The notes under the pieces: generated by a model
What the model was told of the DNA's origin: nothing
Seen by the model: only the letters and a program-made list of their open reading frames with translations
Database searches by the model: none
Assembly (NCBI GenBank): GCA_910589415.1
Contig: OU342630.1
Location: forward strand, 1,674,001-1,738,000
Source of the DNA: Malachius bipustulatus
Taxonomy: Eukaryota > Arthropoda > Insecta > Coleoptera > Melyridae
Reading direction: 5' to 3'
Length of the DNA stretch: 64,000 bases
Translations under genes and position numbers: made by a program
Shown: one piece after another, positions 32,002-44,400 of the stretch
Numbering within the stretch: the first letter of the stretch is position 1
How the letters are laid out: each line of letters begins with the position of its first letter

Positions 32002-33520
32002 TTATAATATGAAAAAAAGTTCCTATAAAAATAAGTCGAGAAATGCTTCCTTAGGGGGCTACAGTCCCCGAAAGGGGAGCCCATGAAGATGGTTTTTATT
32101 TATTATCTCCGAACCCGTTCAAGATAGAAAAGTGAAATTTTGAAATTTATCAAACATTTTATGGCCAATAAGATGCAATTACAACAATTTTAAAATTTCC
32201 ATTAGGGGGGGTTAGATAGGTGAAGAGTGAGGTTAAAAGCACCCTAACTTTTCTTGTACGTACCTCGTGCCAGAATTTAATATCAGATTATGAAATGTAG
32301 AGGTTTTTGACACAAAAAAAATCCTGTTGAATTTCGATAACATGCACCGTTTTCGCTAAAAATCGATTTGAAAATTACCTTTAAGTACATGGCATAAAAA
32401 TTCATAATGAAACACAACTAGAGAAAAATATTCAACAAAGTCATGGATCACGGGATGTAATAAGTGACAGGTTGCTTGTAAATTGTGCTTCACACTAATT
32501 AAGTAGAAGAAAAAAAAATTTATTGAGTACTGTTTTGTAAAAATGGAACATTACACAAACCAAGAGCTGGCTGACATGCACTTCGTGTCTGGATTCTGCA
32601 ATGTTCGTGCTCTGCAAATTTTTGAGCCGACGAAAATCCGCGATTAGTATGATGGAAAAGATTCCAACGTAGATTTTCGGTGAATTTACGGGCTGGAATA
32701 ATAGGAGATCAACTGATTGATCCAATAGAACTTCCCAACCGCCTTAATGGGAATGGTTACGTGAACTTTCTCGAAAACAATCTCGGTGAACAATTGGAAG
32801 ACGTTTCGTTGAATTTGAGAAACATGATGTGGTATCAGCATGATGGGGCGCCAGCTCATTATGCGCGAAATGCCAGACAATAGCTGAATGACAGCTTTGC
32901 CAGCCCGATCTCCCGACTTAAACCCTCTAGACTTTAATTTTTGGGGGAATTTAAAAATGTAGCTGCCAATGAAATTAAAAGGAACCAATTCAAAATTTTG
33001 AGAGCTTCTCACGCTCTGAGTCGTCGGGCCCGATTATGCGTTGACCAAAATGGAAATCATTCTGAGCAGTTGCTCAAGTGAAAAAAAAAACAGACATGAA
33101 ACATTTCTCTAGTTGTGTTTCATTATGAATTTTTATGCCACGTAAGGTAATTTTCAAATCGATTTTAAGCGAAAACGGTGCATGTTATCGAAATTCAACG
33201 AGACGACCTTTATTACGCAAAAAACTTCAACATTTCATAATCTGATATCAAATCCTGGCACGAGGTACGTACAAAAAAGGTGGTTTTAACCCCACTATTC
33301 ACCTTTATGTCCCCCTCTAATGGTAATTTTTTAATTTTTGTAATTGCCGTCTTATTGGCCATTAAATTTTTATAAATTCCCAAAATTTCACTTTTATATC
33401 TTGAACGGTTTCGGGGTTATTGAATAAAAACCATCTTCATGGGCGGCCCTTTCGGGGGCTGTAGCCCCCTTAGGAAGCATTTCTCGACCTATTTTTATTG
33501 GAACTTTTTTTCATATTTAA
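32002..33520 (+). mobile_element. Mariner-like element with about 430-bp inverted repeats
   Basis: The left arm (32,002-32,440) and right arm (33,095-33,520) are long imperfect inverted repeats. Matching landmarks are TCGAGAAATGCTTCC, CCATGAAGATGGTTTTTAT and TTCATAATGAAACACAACTA with their complements on the right. The middle holds a deleted transposase gene. Long arms of this size are unusual for mariner-like elements. The ends are set by where pairing stops. Confidence 0.8.
32543..33081 (+). pseudogene. Mariner/IS630-type transposase remnant
   Basis: The first 34 codons (EHYTNQELADMHFV) match the typical start of a widespread insect transposase. They are followed at once by the C-terminal catalytic half (LRAGIIGDQLIDP, LPNRLNG, WYQHDGAPAHYAR, then a PDLNPLDF-like stretch in broken frames). 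About 450 bases of the middle, including the DNA-binding domain and first catalytic Asp, are missing. Stops at 32,645 and 32,881 add to the decay. Confidence 0.8.
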
Positions 33521-33889
33521 AAAAAAAAAGAATCTGCTGTTTCAGTATTGCACGCTAATTACGGGACAGCTTGTATATTCCGAATCAGCGTTCCAAGTAC
33601 TGCCAGAGAAAAGCATCAGCTCGCTTTCGAAAAAGTTTTTTTTTTTTTAAACGAACTAAGGGTCCCCCCTTTGAAAATTTTTTTTCAGTTTGGACGTTGT
33701 TTTTGGATGAAATCCTGGCCACTAGTACTCTAAGTATGCCACGGCGAATCTGATATCAAAGTCCGTTTTTCGATTGGGGCCACCGTTTTCGTGGTATGAA
33801 TTTTTTAATGTCATCATTCAGGACCGTTGACCATTTTTTTTGGCTCGATTTGGGACATATCCTGGCTTTTGCGACCCTCATACTATATA

Positions 33890-34771
33890 CAGGGTTATTC
33901 ACAGTATACGCCACGGAAGTTTATGGCCGTGTCTCTGGATTTTAGGATCTTTTTATTCTTGGAGTGGATAGAGACCCGGCAGAGGTACGTTTTAAAATTA
34001 TATTCATAATGTAGAGAGTGTCCCAAAAGCATGAAACATATCAAAGTTATGTTTTTTTAAATGGCATGCTCCTATGTTATTGCATTTTTAGATTGTCTGA
34101 GAAGAGAAAATAAGGTTGGCTTTTACAGTTGGTGTTTAAATTCAGAAGTTTTGTAGTTATAAACAAGTGAAAATCGTCATTTTTAAAGTTCAAGGCCCTG
34201 TACAACGAAAGCGGTTCAAGATAGAGAAAAACGGCTTACATGTCATCCCTACTTTAACTTTTTATGTACTATCCTATGGTATACAAACATTTGTGCTTTC
34301 TTTGATTTTTTTATTTGGCGACGCGTGGAGAAATCTCAGAATTTTTCAAATTTTTTATCACCCTGTATAAACATTTCATCTACATCGTAGGATAGTACAT
34401 GAAAAGTTAAAATAGGGACATGTAAGCCGTTTTTCTCTATCTTCAAACGTTTTCGTTGTACGGGGCCATGAACTTGAAAAATGACGATTTTCACTTGTTT
34501 ATAACTCAAAAACTTCTGAATTTAAGCACCAACTGTAAAAGCCAATCTTATTTTCTGTTCTCAGACAATCTAAAAATGCAATAACATAGGAGCATTCCAT
34601 TTAAAAAAACATAACTTTGATATGTTTCATGCTTTTGGGACACCCTGTACATTATGAATATAATTTTAAAACGTACCTCTGCCGGATCTCTATCCACTCC
34701 AAAAATAAAAAGATCCTTAAATCCAGAGACACGGTCATAAACTTCCGTGGCGTATACCGTGAATAACCCTG
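33890..34771. mobile_element. Foldback element with CAGGGTTATTC ends
   Basis: 882 bases whose two halves are inverted copies: the left arm covers 33,890 to about 34,285, the right arm about 34,370 to 34,771. Ends read CAGGGTTATTCACAG and the complement, with TA on both sides, as in mariner-type insertions. It interrupts unit 3 of the tandem array exactly. No coding frame is meaningful. Confidence 0.85.
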
Positions 34772-34923
34772 TATATTCCGAATCAGCTGCTACTTTCGTA
34801 AAAAAAACTTTTATTCTCTCTCCGAAAAACAGGGCGGACTTACCTTCGGCAAGATGGAGCACTATTTAATGTCACCAGAATCTCACTCAAATTACGTGGG
34901 ACTGTAGTAACATTCGTAACGTG

Positions 34924-35175
34924 AATTTTGGTTTGCAATTCAACGAAAGGCTTTTTAAAAAATTATTTATTGAGAAAAGACTAATATAATAAATTCATAA
35001 CAAACGGTTTACAATTTAATACATTAGGCCAGGAAGGCTAAATCTAATCTGAGCTTGAAATGCGTTGTCATAGCTTATATAGCTTCTGGAAAGGCAATGC
35101 CCTTTCCGTTTTGTGTACGTGACCACGTGCATGTATCTGTTATCAACACGCCTTTTTGGGTCTTAAAATATATAC
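34924..35175 (-). repeat. LTR copy matching 46,045-46,296
   Basis: 252 bases identical, as far as I can compare, to the LTR at the right end of the second gypsy element. It directly abuts a CAGGGTGAATTA mariner-type end at 35,175. It is the best candidate for the 3' LTR of that element, but 4.7 kb of foldback DNA lies between it and integrase and I found no matching target duplication. Confidence 0.75.
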
Positions 35176-35600
35176 AGGGTGAATTATAAAAAACGCCCCA
35201 AGCGATAACTCCGTTAATTTTGAAGATATGACAAAACTTTTTTTTACAAAGTGGCGCCGTTTATCATCATCTATATGTTGAGATAAACGCTCGATCAACA
35301 CAACTTCCTGTTTAACCGGAAGTAACATCAACTTCGGGTTTTTAAATAGAACACCCTGTAAAACTTTATATTTTTTAAATGTCTGAAGAAATCTACTGCA
35401 GGTGGTTTTCACCGTTGGAATTTAGATTGAGCGGTTTATGAGTTATAAACAAGTGAAAATCGAAAATTTTGAACTTCAAAGCAGTCTAGAACTAGAACGG
35501 CTCAAGATATCTAAAAACGGTTTACATGTCCCTATCTTAACTTTTCACATAGTATCCTACTATGTGGTTTAAATTTTAATACAGGGTGATGAAAAATCTG
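35175..35600. mobile_element. MITE arm with CAGGGTG ends
   Basis: It starts CAGGGTGAATTATAAAAA after TATA and contains ACACCCTGTAAAA at about 35,350. A body shared with 37,850-38,090 follows (GAGCGGTTTATGAGTTATAA, CTCAAGATATCTAAAAA), and the block reaches a second CAGGGTGATGA at 35,581. It looks like one arm of the same foldback family as 37,675-38,245. Confidence 0.6.
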
Positions 35601-35794
35601 ATAATTTTCTGATAATTTGTAAATAAACTGTAAATAATAGTTCATTAATAAGCTATTACTTAATAGACTATTACCATTATTTTGAGAAAAACTATTGAAA
35701 ATCCCTTATATTATGAGCTCTATTACTATTAATAATAAATAGTTAATAGTGTTTTGTGAAACATGCCCCTGAACCTACCTTCGCCATTAGGATT

Positions 35795-37660
35795 TAATTA
35801 GCTAATTTTGTAATTACCACCTACTTTGCATGTAAAAATCACACCCCATGCTAACTTCTGTTATCTTGCAACTTAGAAGTCGTTTTTAGCTTTCAATAAT
35901 CGTGCAATCAGCGAGGCGCGTGTTATCTACTTCACAATAAAACCTGTCAGAACAATCGGACTCTGTTTAATTTAATTATACTTCACACTACATATGGATC
36001 TTGGAAACGGCATGAGATACAGGGTCGGTGAAATTAGAGAAAAGTTGCACAATTTGATGCTTAATAAGAAACTGATTTTTTTTTCTTTTGAATATTTTCA
36101 GTCGTTGTTGAAATATCCTGAAAAAACTGAAAAATCTAAATTTTTTATTTTGGCCATATCTTTTTTATTATTGGAAACTAATGATGAATAATTTTTTGCA
36201 GGCTTATATATCGTCAAAAGCTATCCATATGACGTTACAAAAATTTTCAAAGCCGACTAGATCCCAAGAGTTTTCGTAGCCAGCTTTTGTTTTTCTTATG
36301 GCCGCCATATTGATCTTTTATGTCATTCGGTATAAAATAAATAAATCGAGGAAACCATTAAAAATTAATAACATTCGATAACAAAAATGTCAAGAATTTT
36401 ATTCTTTTTTCCAAAAAAAATAAATGTTCATACCGAATATCATATAAAAAGTAAAAAAAAACATAAAGCAAGTAATATGACTTCATATTAATGTAATTGG
36501 GTGAAAAAATGTTTTTTTTTTTTGAAAAAAGAATAATAAAATTTTTGAATTTTATTTCATGTTATTAATTTTTGGTTTCCTTGATTTATTTTACACCGAA
36601 CGACATACAAAATCAATATGGCGGCCAAAAGAAAAATAAAAGTTGACTATGAAAACTTTGGGATCTAGTCGGCTTTGAAAATTTTTGTAATGTCAAATGG
36701 ATAGCTTTTGACGGCTTATGTAAGTCTACAAAAAATAATTCATTACTTCTCAATTATAAAAAAGATATGGCTAAAATAAGAAATTTTGATTTTTCAGTTT
36801 TTTCAGGATATTTCAGTAATGACTGAAAATATTCGAAAAAATCTTATTAAGCATCAAATTGTGCAACTTTTCTCTAATTTAACAGAGCCTGTATCTCTTG
36901 CCGTTTCCAAGATCCCCATGTACTGCCGCTTCCACTGGACACACTGTATACTCATACATTAGGTATTTAATAGAGTCATAACTATTTCGAAACTAAAATA
37001 TCGAAATTTCTTATTTATTGCTGTTGAAAATGAACGGAATATTTTTGTAGGTTCACAAAAGTCGTTATTAGGCGTATCCATTTGATATTTCAAAAATTTT
37101 CAAAGTCGACTAGATTCAAGAGTTTCCATAGTCTACTTTTGTTTTTCCTATAGCGGATGCGATATCTATTGTTTTTCATGTCGTTCGGTCTAATAAAAAT
37201 TTGGGAAACGAAAACTCTAATCTAGATTTTTTTATTCTAGTTTTTTAGAAAAAAAAAATTATATTCGCCGAATTAATATAAAAAACCTCAAAGCGAACTA
37301 TCTGTGAAAAAAAAATTCTTACGGAAAAAGAAGAATAAAATTTTCAATTTTTTTTTGCACATCTGCAATTATATGAAATTCTGTTTCAGACTCGAAGTAA
37401 GTATAAAATTGTGCACAATTTAAACGACCCTGTAGCCGGTTCCGATATCTTTGACCCTGTAGTAAGCCCCGAAATAGTTATACAACCCTGTATAATTATA
37501 TTAAACAAAAGTCGGTTTTTCTAACAGGCTATATTGTGAAGTAGATGACATGGACTATTATTGAAAAATAAAAACGATTTCTAAGCTGCCAGGCAACATA
37601 AGTTAACATAGGGTGGAATTGTAACTTTAACATGAAATTCCCTATGGCAACGATTAAAAT
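35795..37660. mobile_element. Outer foldback element containing another foldback
   Basis: Arms of about 190 bases at 35,795-35,985 and 37,490-37,660 pair imperfectly. Landmarks on the left are TTATCTACTTCACAATA and AGTCGTTTTTA with complements on the right. Inside lie the long foldback 35,993-36,925 and a further diverged inverted unit at about 36,960-37,480. No transposase is present. Confidence 0.7.
35993..36925. mobile_element. Inner long foldback with about 440-bp arms
   Basis: The two arms, about 35,993-36,450 and 36,475-36,925, are inverted copies end to end: GGATCTTGGAAACGGCA at the left is matched by TGCCGTTTCCAAGATCC at the right. Phrases such as GTGCAACTTTTCTCTAATTT also pair. The arms meet with almost no loop, so the single strand would fold as a hairpin nearly 930 bases long. 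Confidence 0.9.
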
Positions 37661-37674
37661 AAATGCACTGTATA

Positions 37675-38245
37675 CAGGGTGTTTCATTAAGGTAGGTAAG
37701 CGACCGTATCTCGGAAACTAATGGGCCTATAACCTCAAAATAAAAAATTTCCAGACATAAGTGATCACGAGAAATTCAATGAAAATATTTTAGATGGCCG
37801 CACTTCCGGAAATACCGCAAGTTGACACATACTCCGTTATTTTAACGGGAACACCCTGTAAAATATTTAATTTTTCAAATGTCTGAAGAAATCGAATACA
37901 GGTGGTTTTCACCATTGGAATTTAGATTGAGCGGTTTATGAGTTATAAACAAATGAAAATCGAAAATTTTCAACTTCAAAGCAGTGTAGAACTAGAACGA
38001 CTCAAGATATCTAAAAATGGTTCATGTCTCTATCCTAGCTTTTCATGTTATATCCCATTATGCGGAGTAAATTTTAATACAGGGTGATGAAAATTATCCG
38101 TTTTTTCATCACCCTGTATTAAATTTTAAACAACATAGTATAGGATACTATGTGAAAAGTTAAGATAGGGACACGTAAACGGTTTTTAGATATCTTGAGC
38201 CGTTCTATTTCTACACTGCTTTGAAGTTGAAAATTTTCGATATTT
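37675..38245. mobile_element. Foldback MITE with CAGGGTGTTTCATTAAGG end
   Basis: The left arm starts after TATA, passes ACACCCTGTAAAA at about 37,852 and reaches CAGGGTGATGAAAA at 38,083. A tight turn ends at TTTTTCATCACCCTG, and the sequence then runs back as an inverted copy to about 38,245, where the match stops. The right end is therefore truncated. Confidence 0.7.
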
Positions 38246-39864
38246 CGATGTAAATACTTACAAATTGAGCTAGGTAGCAAAAATTTAAATGAGAGAACGA
38301 TCTTGCACCTAACAATTTGTTTTCAAGTTTGAAAAAAATATTTACAAGAATAGTATGTACGTATACAAAGTAAAATTTTTAACAAAATCAATTAAACATG
38401 CGCAATTTTTTAAATTCTTACAATAAATATCTGAAACTTCCACACTTCACTATTGAAATGACATTAATAGATGTGAGCGATATAAAAAAAATCTTCAAGT
38501 TTTAGTTTGAAAAATACAGAGCACAAAATTATTTCAAACTTACAAAAGTGACAAATTTGATTTTGTTGGTCATTTACAAAGACCGATAATTTTAGTAAAA
38601 AAATGTGATGGTGAAACTTTACAGGTACAGTTTGATAAGCTTGAAACTTTTACTTTAAAATGATCTGTTTAGTTTTATTGAAAAAGTTGAATAGATATAT
38701 TTTTCTATTTTTTAAACAAAAATCAAATTTCTTTTAGTCCGAATTACGTGAAATTCATTGTTAAATTAACTTAGATAGCTTTAACAAAAACAACAAAAAA
38801 AACTGCTTTGTCTAACTCATATATTTTTATAATAGGACCTCAAAACAGTACATTCAGTGAAAAATATATACGAGTATTTTTTTGATTTTATTTTAATTTA
38901 TATTCTCAAGCTAAAATTTAGCTATGATGTAGCTTATAATCATGAATTAGAAAAAAATTGTTTGAAAGTTAGAGAGAGATACATATGCATATGAGCATAT
39001 TGAGCAGGGGCTCGGGATTTATAGCTTTTATATCGAGATACCTATTGATTTTTTTTTTGTTCTATTATTATTATTATAGCCGTTTTTTAATAAATCAACT
39101 TTTTGATCCGGCCATATTTGATCAGTCATTCTGAAATTCTATTTTTATAACATTTTATTTTTGATCAGCTATCTCACAAACACTTTAATATAATTTTTAG
39201 TTAAAATGCTTTTGAATTACTTTTTATATGTATAATGCTTTCTATAAGATATCAAAGTGATTTCAAAAGTTTTTCAAAGGCCCGTTCTTTTGCTAATTAT
39301 TCTGAAACGATGTATGTTTTTTTACTTAAGCCTTTACTCTACTGAAGAAAAAATTGATCGGTTCGGCACTGCTAAAAACATTCAGTTCATAAAATATTTA
39401 TCCATTGACAAATCCGTATGAATTTACTAATCTCCATCTCGAATCATTTAAGGTCGTGTATTCGAAACAAGATAGGTAGGTACATAACATACACAGCTAT
39501 ACTTTAAATTATTCATATAAAGTGGTATACATTCGCCTATGTGACTTCCGGATATTTGGCAACACTTCTGGACGCCACTACGTATCTGTCATCAAACTAG
39601 GCTATAAAATTGTCTGGAAGCCAGTTCGTATTTTCCGTGAACAGCTTATATACGAAATTTTTTTTTTGAAAAATCGTTACCCCTCTTTTGATATTATTGT
39701 TATTCAGCTTCCCCTCATTCCATATATGCAAAAATTTTTGTTTATATATTATCGGTTGCTAGGGAAGTCAGGTCGCCCTCTCAACATAACGGAAGTCACA
39801 GCTTAACACGTATCAATATATATATATATATATATATATCTGGAAAGAAAATGACGAAGGAAAA
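38246..39864. other. AT-rich non-coding DNA
   Basis: No gene is seen. GTGACTTCCG at 39,541-39,550 and CGGAAGTCAC at 39,790-39,799 are exact inverted repeats around a 240-base core that is open in one frame (39,522-39,806) but has no known domain. A (TA)n run lies at about 39,817-39,840. Confidence 0.4.
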
Positions 39865-40799
39865 TTAATTTTGTTTCGTTTTCCGTATCGGTTTTATTTT
39901 AGATTTATGTCTTTTGGTTTTAGACATTTCCAGGACAGGGCCTTGGTTAGTTTTGCTAGTCGATGCTTTGTATAGGGGTTTTTGTTTGTCACGTGTATTT
40001 GTTCTGAAGTGTACAGGGGCATTTTCGGGGATGTCTGGAGCAGGTTGTCTGGATTCGTTATTTTTATTTATCCACTGTTCTTTAGTGGCTTGGGAGGTTT
40101 CTCGAATTTTGGCGAATAGGTTTTTGCTAATTTCTTTGTGTTTTGTGACAAATTCTGAAGTTATTGTTTCGTTAGTTATGTCGAACGGGTCGTTATTTTC
40201 TAAGTTACAATTTATTATTTGAAAAGGTGTGAATTTCGTACTGCTATGTATGGAGTTATTATATGCAAGAATTGCATAAATAATTGTGTCGTCAATACTA
40301 TTTGAAGGGTGTTGTCGTTTTATACATCGAATGTGTTCTAGTAGGGTAGAATGGAATCTTTCAATGGGACTGTTCGAAGTTGAATTGTGCGGTGTCATAA
40401 AATGGAGGGTTATACCATGAAGTTTGCAAAAATCTCTGATTATGTTGTTGTTGAACTCGGTACCGTTGTCGCAGGAAATTTGATTTGGTATTCCATGATG
40501 ACTTACGTATGACAGAAGTTTATTGAAAATTTCGATAGCATGGAATTGTTTTAGAACGTAACATTTTGAGAATACGTCTATGATCGTTAGACATTTTATT
40601 TTATTGATGTGAAATGTATCGATTGAAACGTATCGATATGCAAGGAATGAAAAGGTCTTGAAGGAGTAGGTGTTAATTCGAATTTCAATTTATAAGGTCT
40701 TCTCTCATATTTGTTTTCTAAGCAAATTTTGCACGTGTTGACGTAGTTTGTTGCGTCGTCGGTGATGTTTGGCCAGAAGTATTTCTGGGTTATCTGTTC
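39865..40799 (-). pseudogene. pol: Second gypsy element, integrase
   Basis: Integrase remnant with the QKYFWPN/CKICL zinc-domain end, the LHIDTF Asp region, CDNGTEFNN with the second Asp, and SPIERFHSTL with the Glu. The last 177 residues (39,865-40,398) are open and end in a Lys-rich tail. A 14-base tandem duplication at 40,610-40,637 shifts the frame just after the first catalytic Asp. The N-terminus is severed from RNase H by the MITE, at a TA where coding sequence is otherwise in register. Confidence 0.8.
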
Positions 40800-40801
40800 T
40801 A

Positions 40802-41445
40802 CAGGGTGTATTGTAACGTCCGCATAATATTAGCACCACGTGATTCTACATCAAAAACAGAACATAAAGTTTCAATACCGTTTAGCTCTTAGACCTCAAA
40901 TGACGAAGTTATCGACCATTGTAGTTTAAATTTGAAGTTTTTTAATACTCAAAAATATTGCTTAATATTATTAAAAAATTCTTAAGTAAGAAGTAAAATA
41001 GCCAAATTATCCAAAATTTTAGATTTTTTTTTGGTAAAAATGGTTTTAATTAACATTTAAAAACTAGGAATTATTTGATTTCCTGAGTTCCAATACTTCC
41101 AATCAATATTGCAACTGCGCGTTTTAATTGTTGAATAAAAAATTGAAAAAATAAAAAATCTTAAAAAAAATTGCAAACATTGACACGTCGCAGCATGACA
41201 TTTGTCTTGTTGCACCTTTTTTCGATTACATAGCAACGGCACACTATACCAGTGAGGTGACTTCACGTCTAATAAGTTATCTTAATTTTTATACCAGCGC
41301 CAGTGTTGCAAAATTTAAGAACGTTAAATTGTCCATATCTTAAAATCTGTGTACATCAAGAAAAAACTGTTGAGGACTTTTTTGTTCTGTTTTTGATGTA
41401 GAATCGCGTGGTGCTAATATTATGCGGACGTTACAATACACCCTG
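40802..41445. mobile_element. TA-inserted MITE with 62-bp terminal inverted repeats
   Basis: Ends begin CAGGGTGTATTGTAACGTCC. The first 62 bases match the complement of the last 62 with one difference. TA is present on both sides. No transposase is inside, so it is a non-autonomous Tc1/mariner-type element. Inverted repeats this clean suggest recent movement. Confidence 0.9.
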
Positions 41446-44400
41446 TATGGTTTGTTTTACTCCGCGGTGAGCGGTTTTTGTTTCGTGTGTGAATTTGAGG
41501 TACATTCTTTGGTCATCTATTACTTCTACGTCTTTTACGAATTTTGTGGATGCACAGAGAGAAAATGCGTTATTTTTGAATGTCTTAGGGGGTATAGTTG
41601 ATATACGTTTAACTCCATTTGTGAATTTTTCATCTACATAAATACAATATTTGGTTTTAGGATCGATGAAATTTTTAAATGCTTCTATTGTGGAATTTTC
41701 TAGGTGTTCGTTTTTGCAATCAATTGTTATACGATTTTTGTTGAAAGGGTTACTTTCGGTACAGGTGTATATCGTTTTATTTGGCGAGTAGCCGAATATT
41801 ATTTGATTTTTATAGAAATTAACTGGGTGCTCTGTAATTGGTATGTCCAGAACAGGGTCTTCTAAATTGGAGTGTTGTGTATTAGTGTCTTCGATTTCTC
41901 TTAAGTGGTTGTTAAGGAGTTCGTCTATGTCGTCGTCTCCTGTTTCGACTATAAGACTGTTAGTGTTATCAGTGTCTATAGGGTGAATTTCTAGTTCCTG
42001 ATTTGGGATTTTTACTCGTGATAAAGCGTCAGCGTTGGAGTTGATTTTGCCTTTTTTATAGATAATTTCGTAGTCGTATTCGGACAGAGTTAGTCTCCAT
42101 CTAACGAGTTTAGAGTTGGGTTCCTTTAGGGAAAATAGCCAGGTCAATGGTTTGTGATCTGTGACGATCTTGAATTTGTGACCGAATAGATATGGTCTAA
42201 AAGTTTTTACTGCATAGATTATGGCTATAAGTTCCTTCTCTATGGTGGAGTAGTTAATCTCGGCGGCATTGAGAGTGCGAGATGCATAGGAAATTGATTT
42301 ATCGGAATTTATAGGGCCTTGCGAAAGGATTGCTCCTACCGCAAATTGACTTGCATCGGTGGTGACAATAAACTCTTTATTAAAATCTGGATATTGCAAT
42401 ATTGGTTCATTGCATAAAAGAGTTTTGCATGTGTTTACTGCGCTGATGAACTCTGAAGTGTGTTTGATAGTTTGTCCTTTCTTTAAGCATTGGGTTATCG
42501 GTTTTGTAATTTTAGCGAAGTTATTAATGAATTTCCTGTAATAACCTACTAAACCAAGGAAAGATTTAATTTCTTTAGCTGTTGTGGGGACTGGAAAATT
42601 TTTTATTGCCTGAATTTTCTTTGGATTGGGTTTGATTCCGTCGGGCGTAATGATGTGCCCTAAAAATTCTACATCTTTTCTCAAAAATTCACTTTTATCA
42701 GGCTGGATTTTCATGTTAGATTCTCTTAATCGAGAGAATACTGCTTTTAAATTTTTTATATGCTCTTCAAGATTAGTGGAAAAGATAATGATGTCGTCCT
42801 TATATACTAAGCATATTTTATTGACAAGATTTCTTAGTATGTTGTTCATGACTCTTTGAAAAGTGGAAGGTGCATTTTTTAAACCAAAAGGCATCCTAAG
42901 AAATTCATAATGTCCGTTCTCTGTAGAAAAGGCTGTTTTGGGGATACTTTCTGGAGACATTTCGATTTGGTGGAAACCGTTGGCTAGATCGAGGGTTGTG
43001 AAATAGTTTGCCCTACCTAGTCTGTCTAAGATATCGGTAATATTTGGGATCGGATATCTATCATCGATTGTGTTTTCGTTAAGTTTACGATAGTCCACGA
43101 CTAATCTCCATTTTTGTTTATTTGAAGCGTCGAGTTTTTTTGGGACGATCCAAATAGGGGCGGAGTAAGGACTGTCGGAATGTCTAATGATGCCGTTTTT
43201 TAACATCTGGTTAATTTGGTTTTCTACTTCCTGCTTGTGAACGTAGGGGTATCTACACGTTTTCGAGTGTATCGGTAGTTCGTCTTTGGTCTTTATCTCG
43301 TGTTTGACTTGATTAGTAAAAGTGAGTGGTTTGTCCTCGTTGTGGAATATGTCTGAATATTTTTGGCAAAGATTTATTAGTTCGGATTTTTCCTCAGTAT
43401 TTAGATGATCTGTTCTTATATTAGGGCGTGATGATGAAGGAGTTTCTGAGTTGGTGTATCTAGTTTCGAAATTGCAAATTTGAAAATCATCTGGTTGGAA
43501 CGATTTGCTTGAAATATGGGGACTTGTAATTCGAATGGATTTATTAGTGGGATTAAATATTTCGATTTGTGTTTTATAGTTCTTTGCTGTTCCGATAGCG
43601 GGTAAAGTATAGCAATGTTCGGATTTCATTTCGGGGATTTCTATAACGCCTTGCTCTTGGTCACAGGTGACAGTGCAGATTTTTCTCGAATTGGGTTCGA
43701 TATCTACATGTTCATTGTGGTTTCTCTCGAAATGAAGTTTGATTTTGACTCGATCGTTGGAGAGGGTGTTATCTGATAAGTCGATTTTTAATTTATTTTG
43801 TTGGAGAAAAGGCAATCCTAGAAGGCCATCAAAATAACGATGAAAGTCGAAGAGACATACTTCAAAGTTTCTATTCGTGCGAAATTCTTCAAATGTTGGA
43901 ATTATTGCTTTGAATCTGCCTTGGTTGTTGATTCCGCAGGAGGTCAAGGAAAAAGGGTCGTGAAATATCTTGTCCGGGAAAGTTTTTTCGACAACTGAAG
44001 GTTTCAGAAGACAGGTGGTCGCGCCTGTATCTATGAGTAATTTTAATAGGGGATTTTGTATTGTAATGTAAGGGAGTTTGTTTTGACCTATAATATTTAG
44101 TTCGTATTTTCCGAGGCTCTTACACGAAAATTTTCTTCGGATGTGATTGGAAATTTCCATTTCCGATCGTAGATTCGGATCATGTGAAAAGCTATCGGCG
44201 TTAATATTTTCGGAGTACGGGCAATAGTCGTCATAGTCGTTATAATAAGACTCTTCTTCTGGGTTTTCAGCAAATTCATCATTCGCTGTAGTTTCTGGGA
44301 TTTCGACGTTATGAAGTTCGTCGGGTTTAAATCTCTTGTATGGATTTTGGGAGAAACTTTGTTGAGGTCTATGAGATATCTGTTTGGATATGCTCATAGG

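Larger units (their letters stand above)
31633..34790. repeat. Tandem units of about 340 bp, twice interrupted
   Basis: The phrase CCACCGTTTCGGTGATATGA occurs at about 31,636 and 31,975 and, slightly changed, at 33,781. Between them lies a shared body (GAATCAGCGTTCCA, CAGTTTGGACGT, CCACGGCGAATCT). Unit 2 is interrupted by the mariner-like element 32,002-33,520 and unit 3 by the foldback element 33,890-34,771. The array is therefore satellite-like and older than both insertions. Confidence 0.7.

Noticed and set aside
31692..32086. Short plus-strand frames in the tandem units
   Set aside because: Interrupted, poly-Lys/Phe from A and T runs, no conservation of frame between units.
39522..39806. 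Open frame of 94 codons between short inverted repeats
   Set aside because: No domain, AT-rich codons, and a position in a likely MITE-type block.
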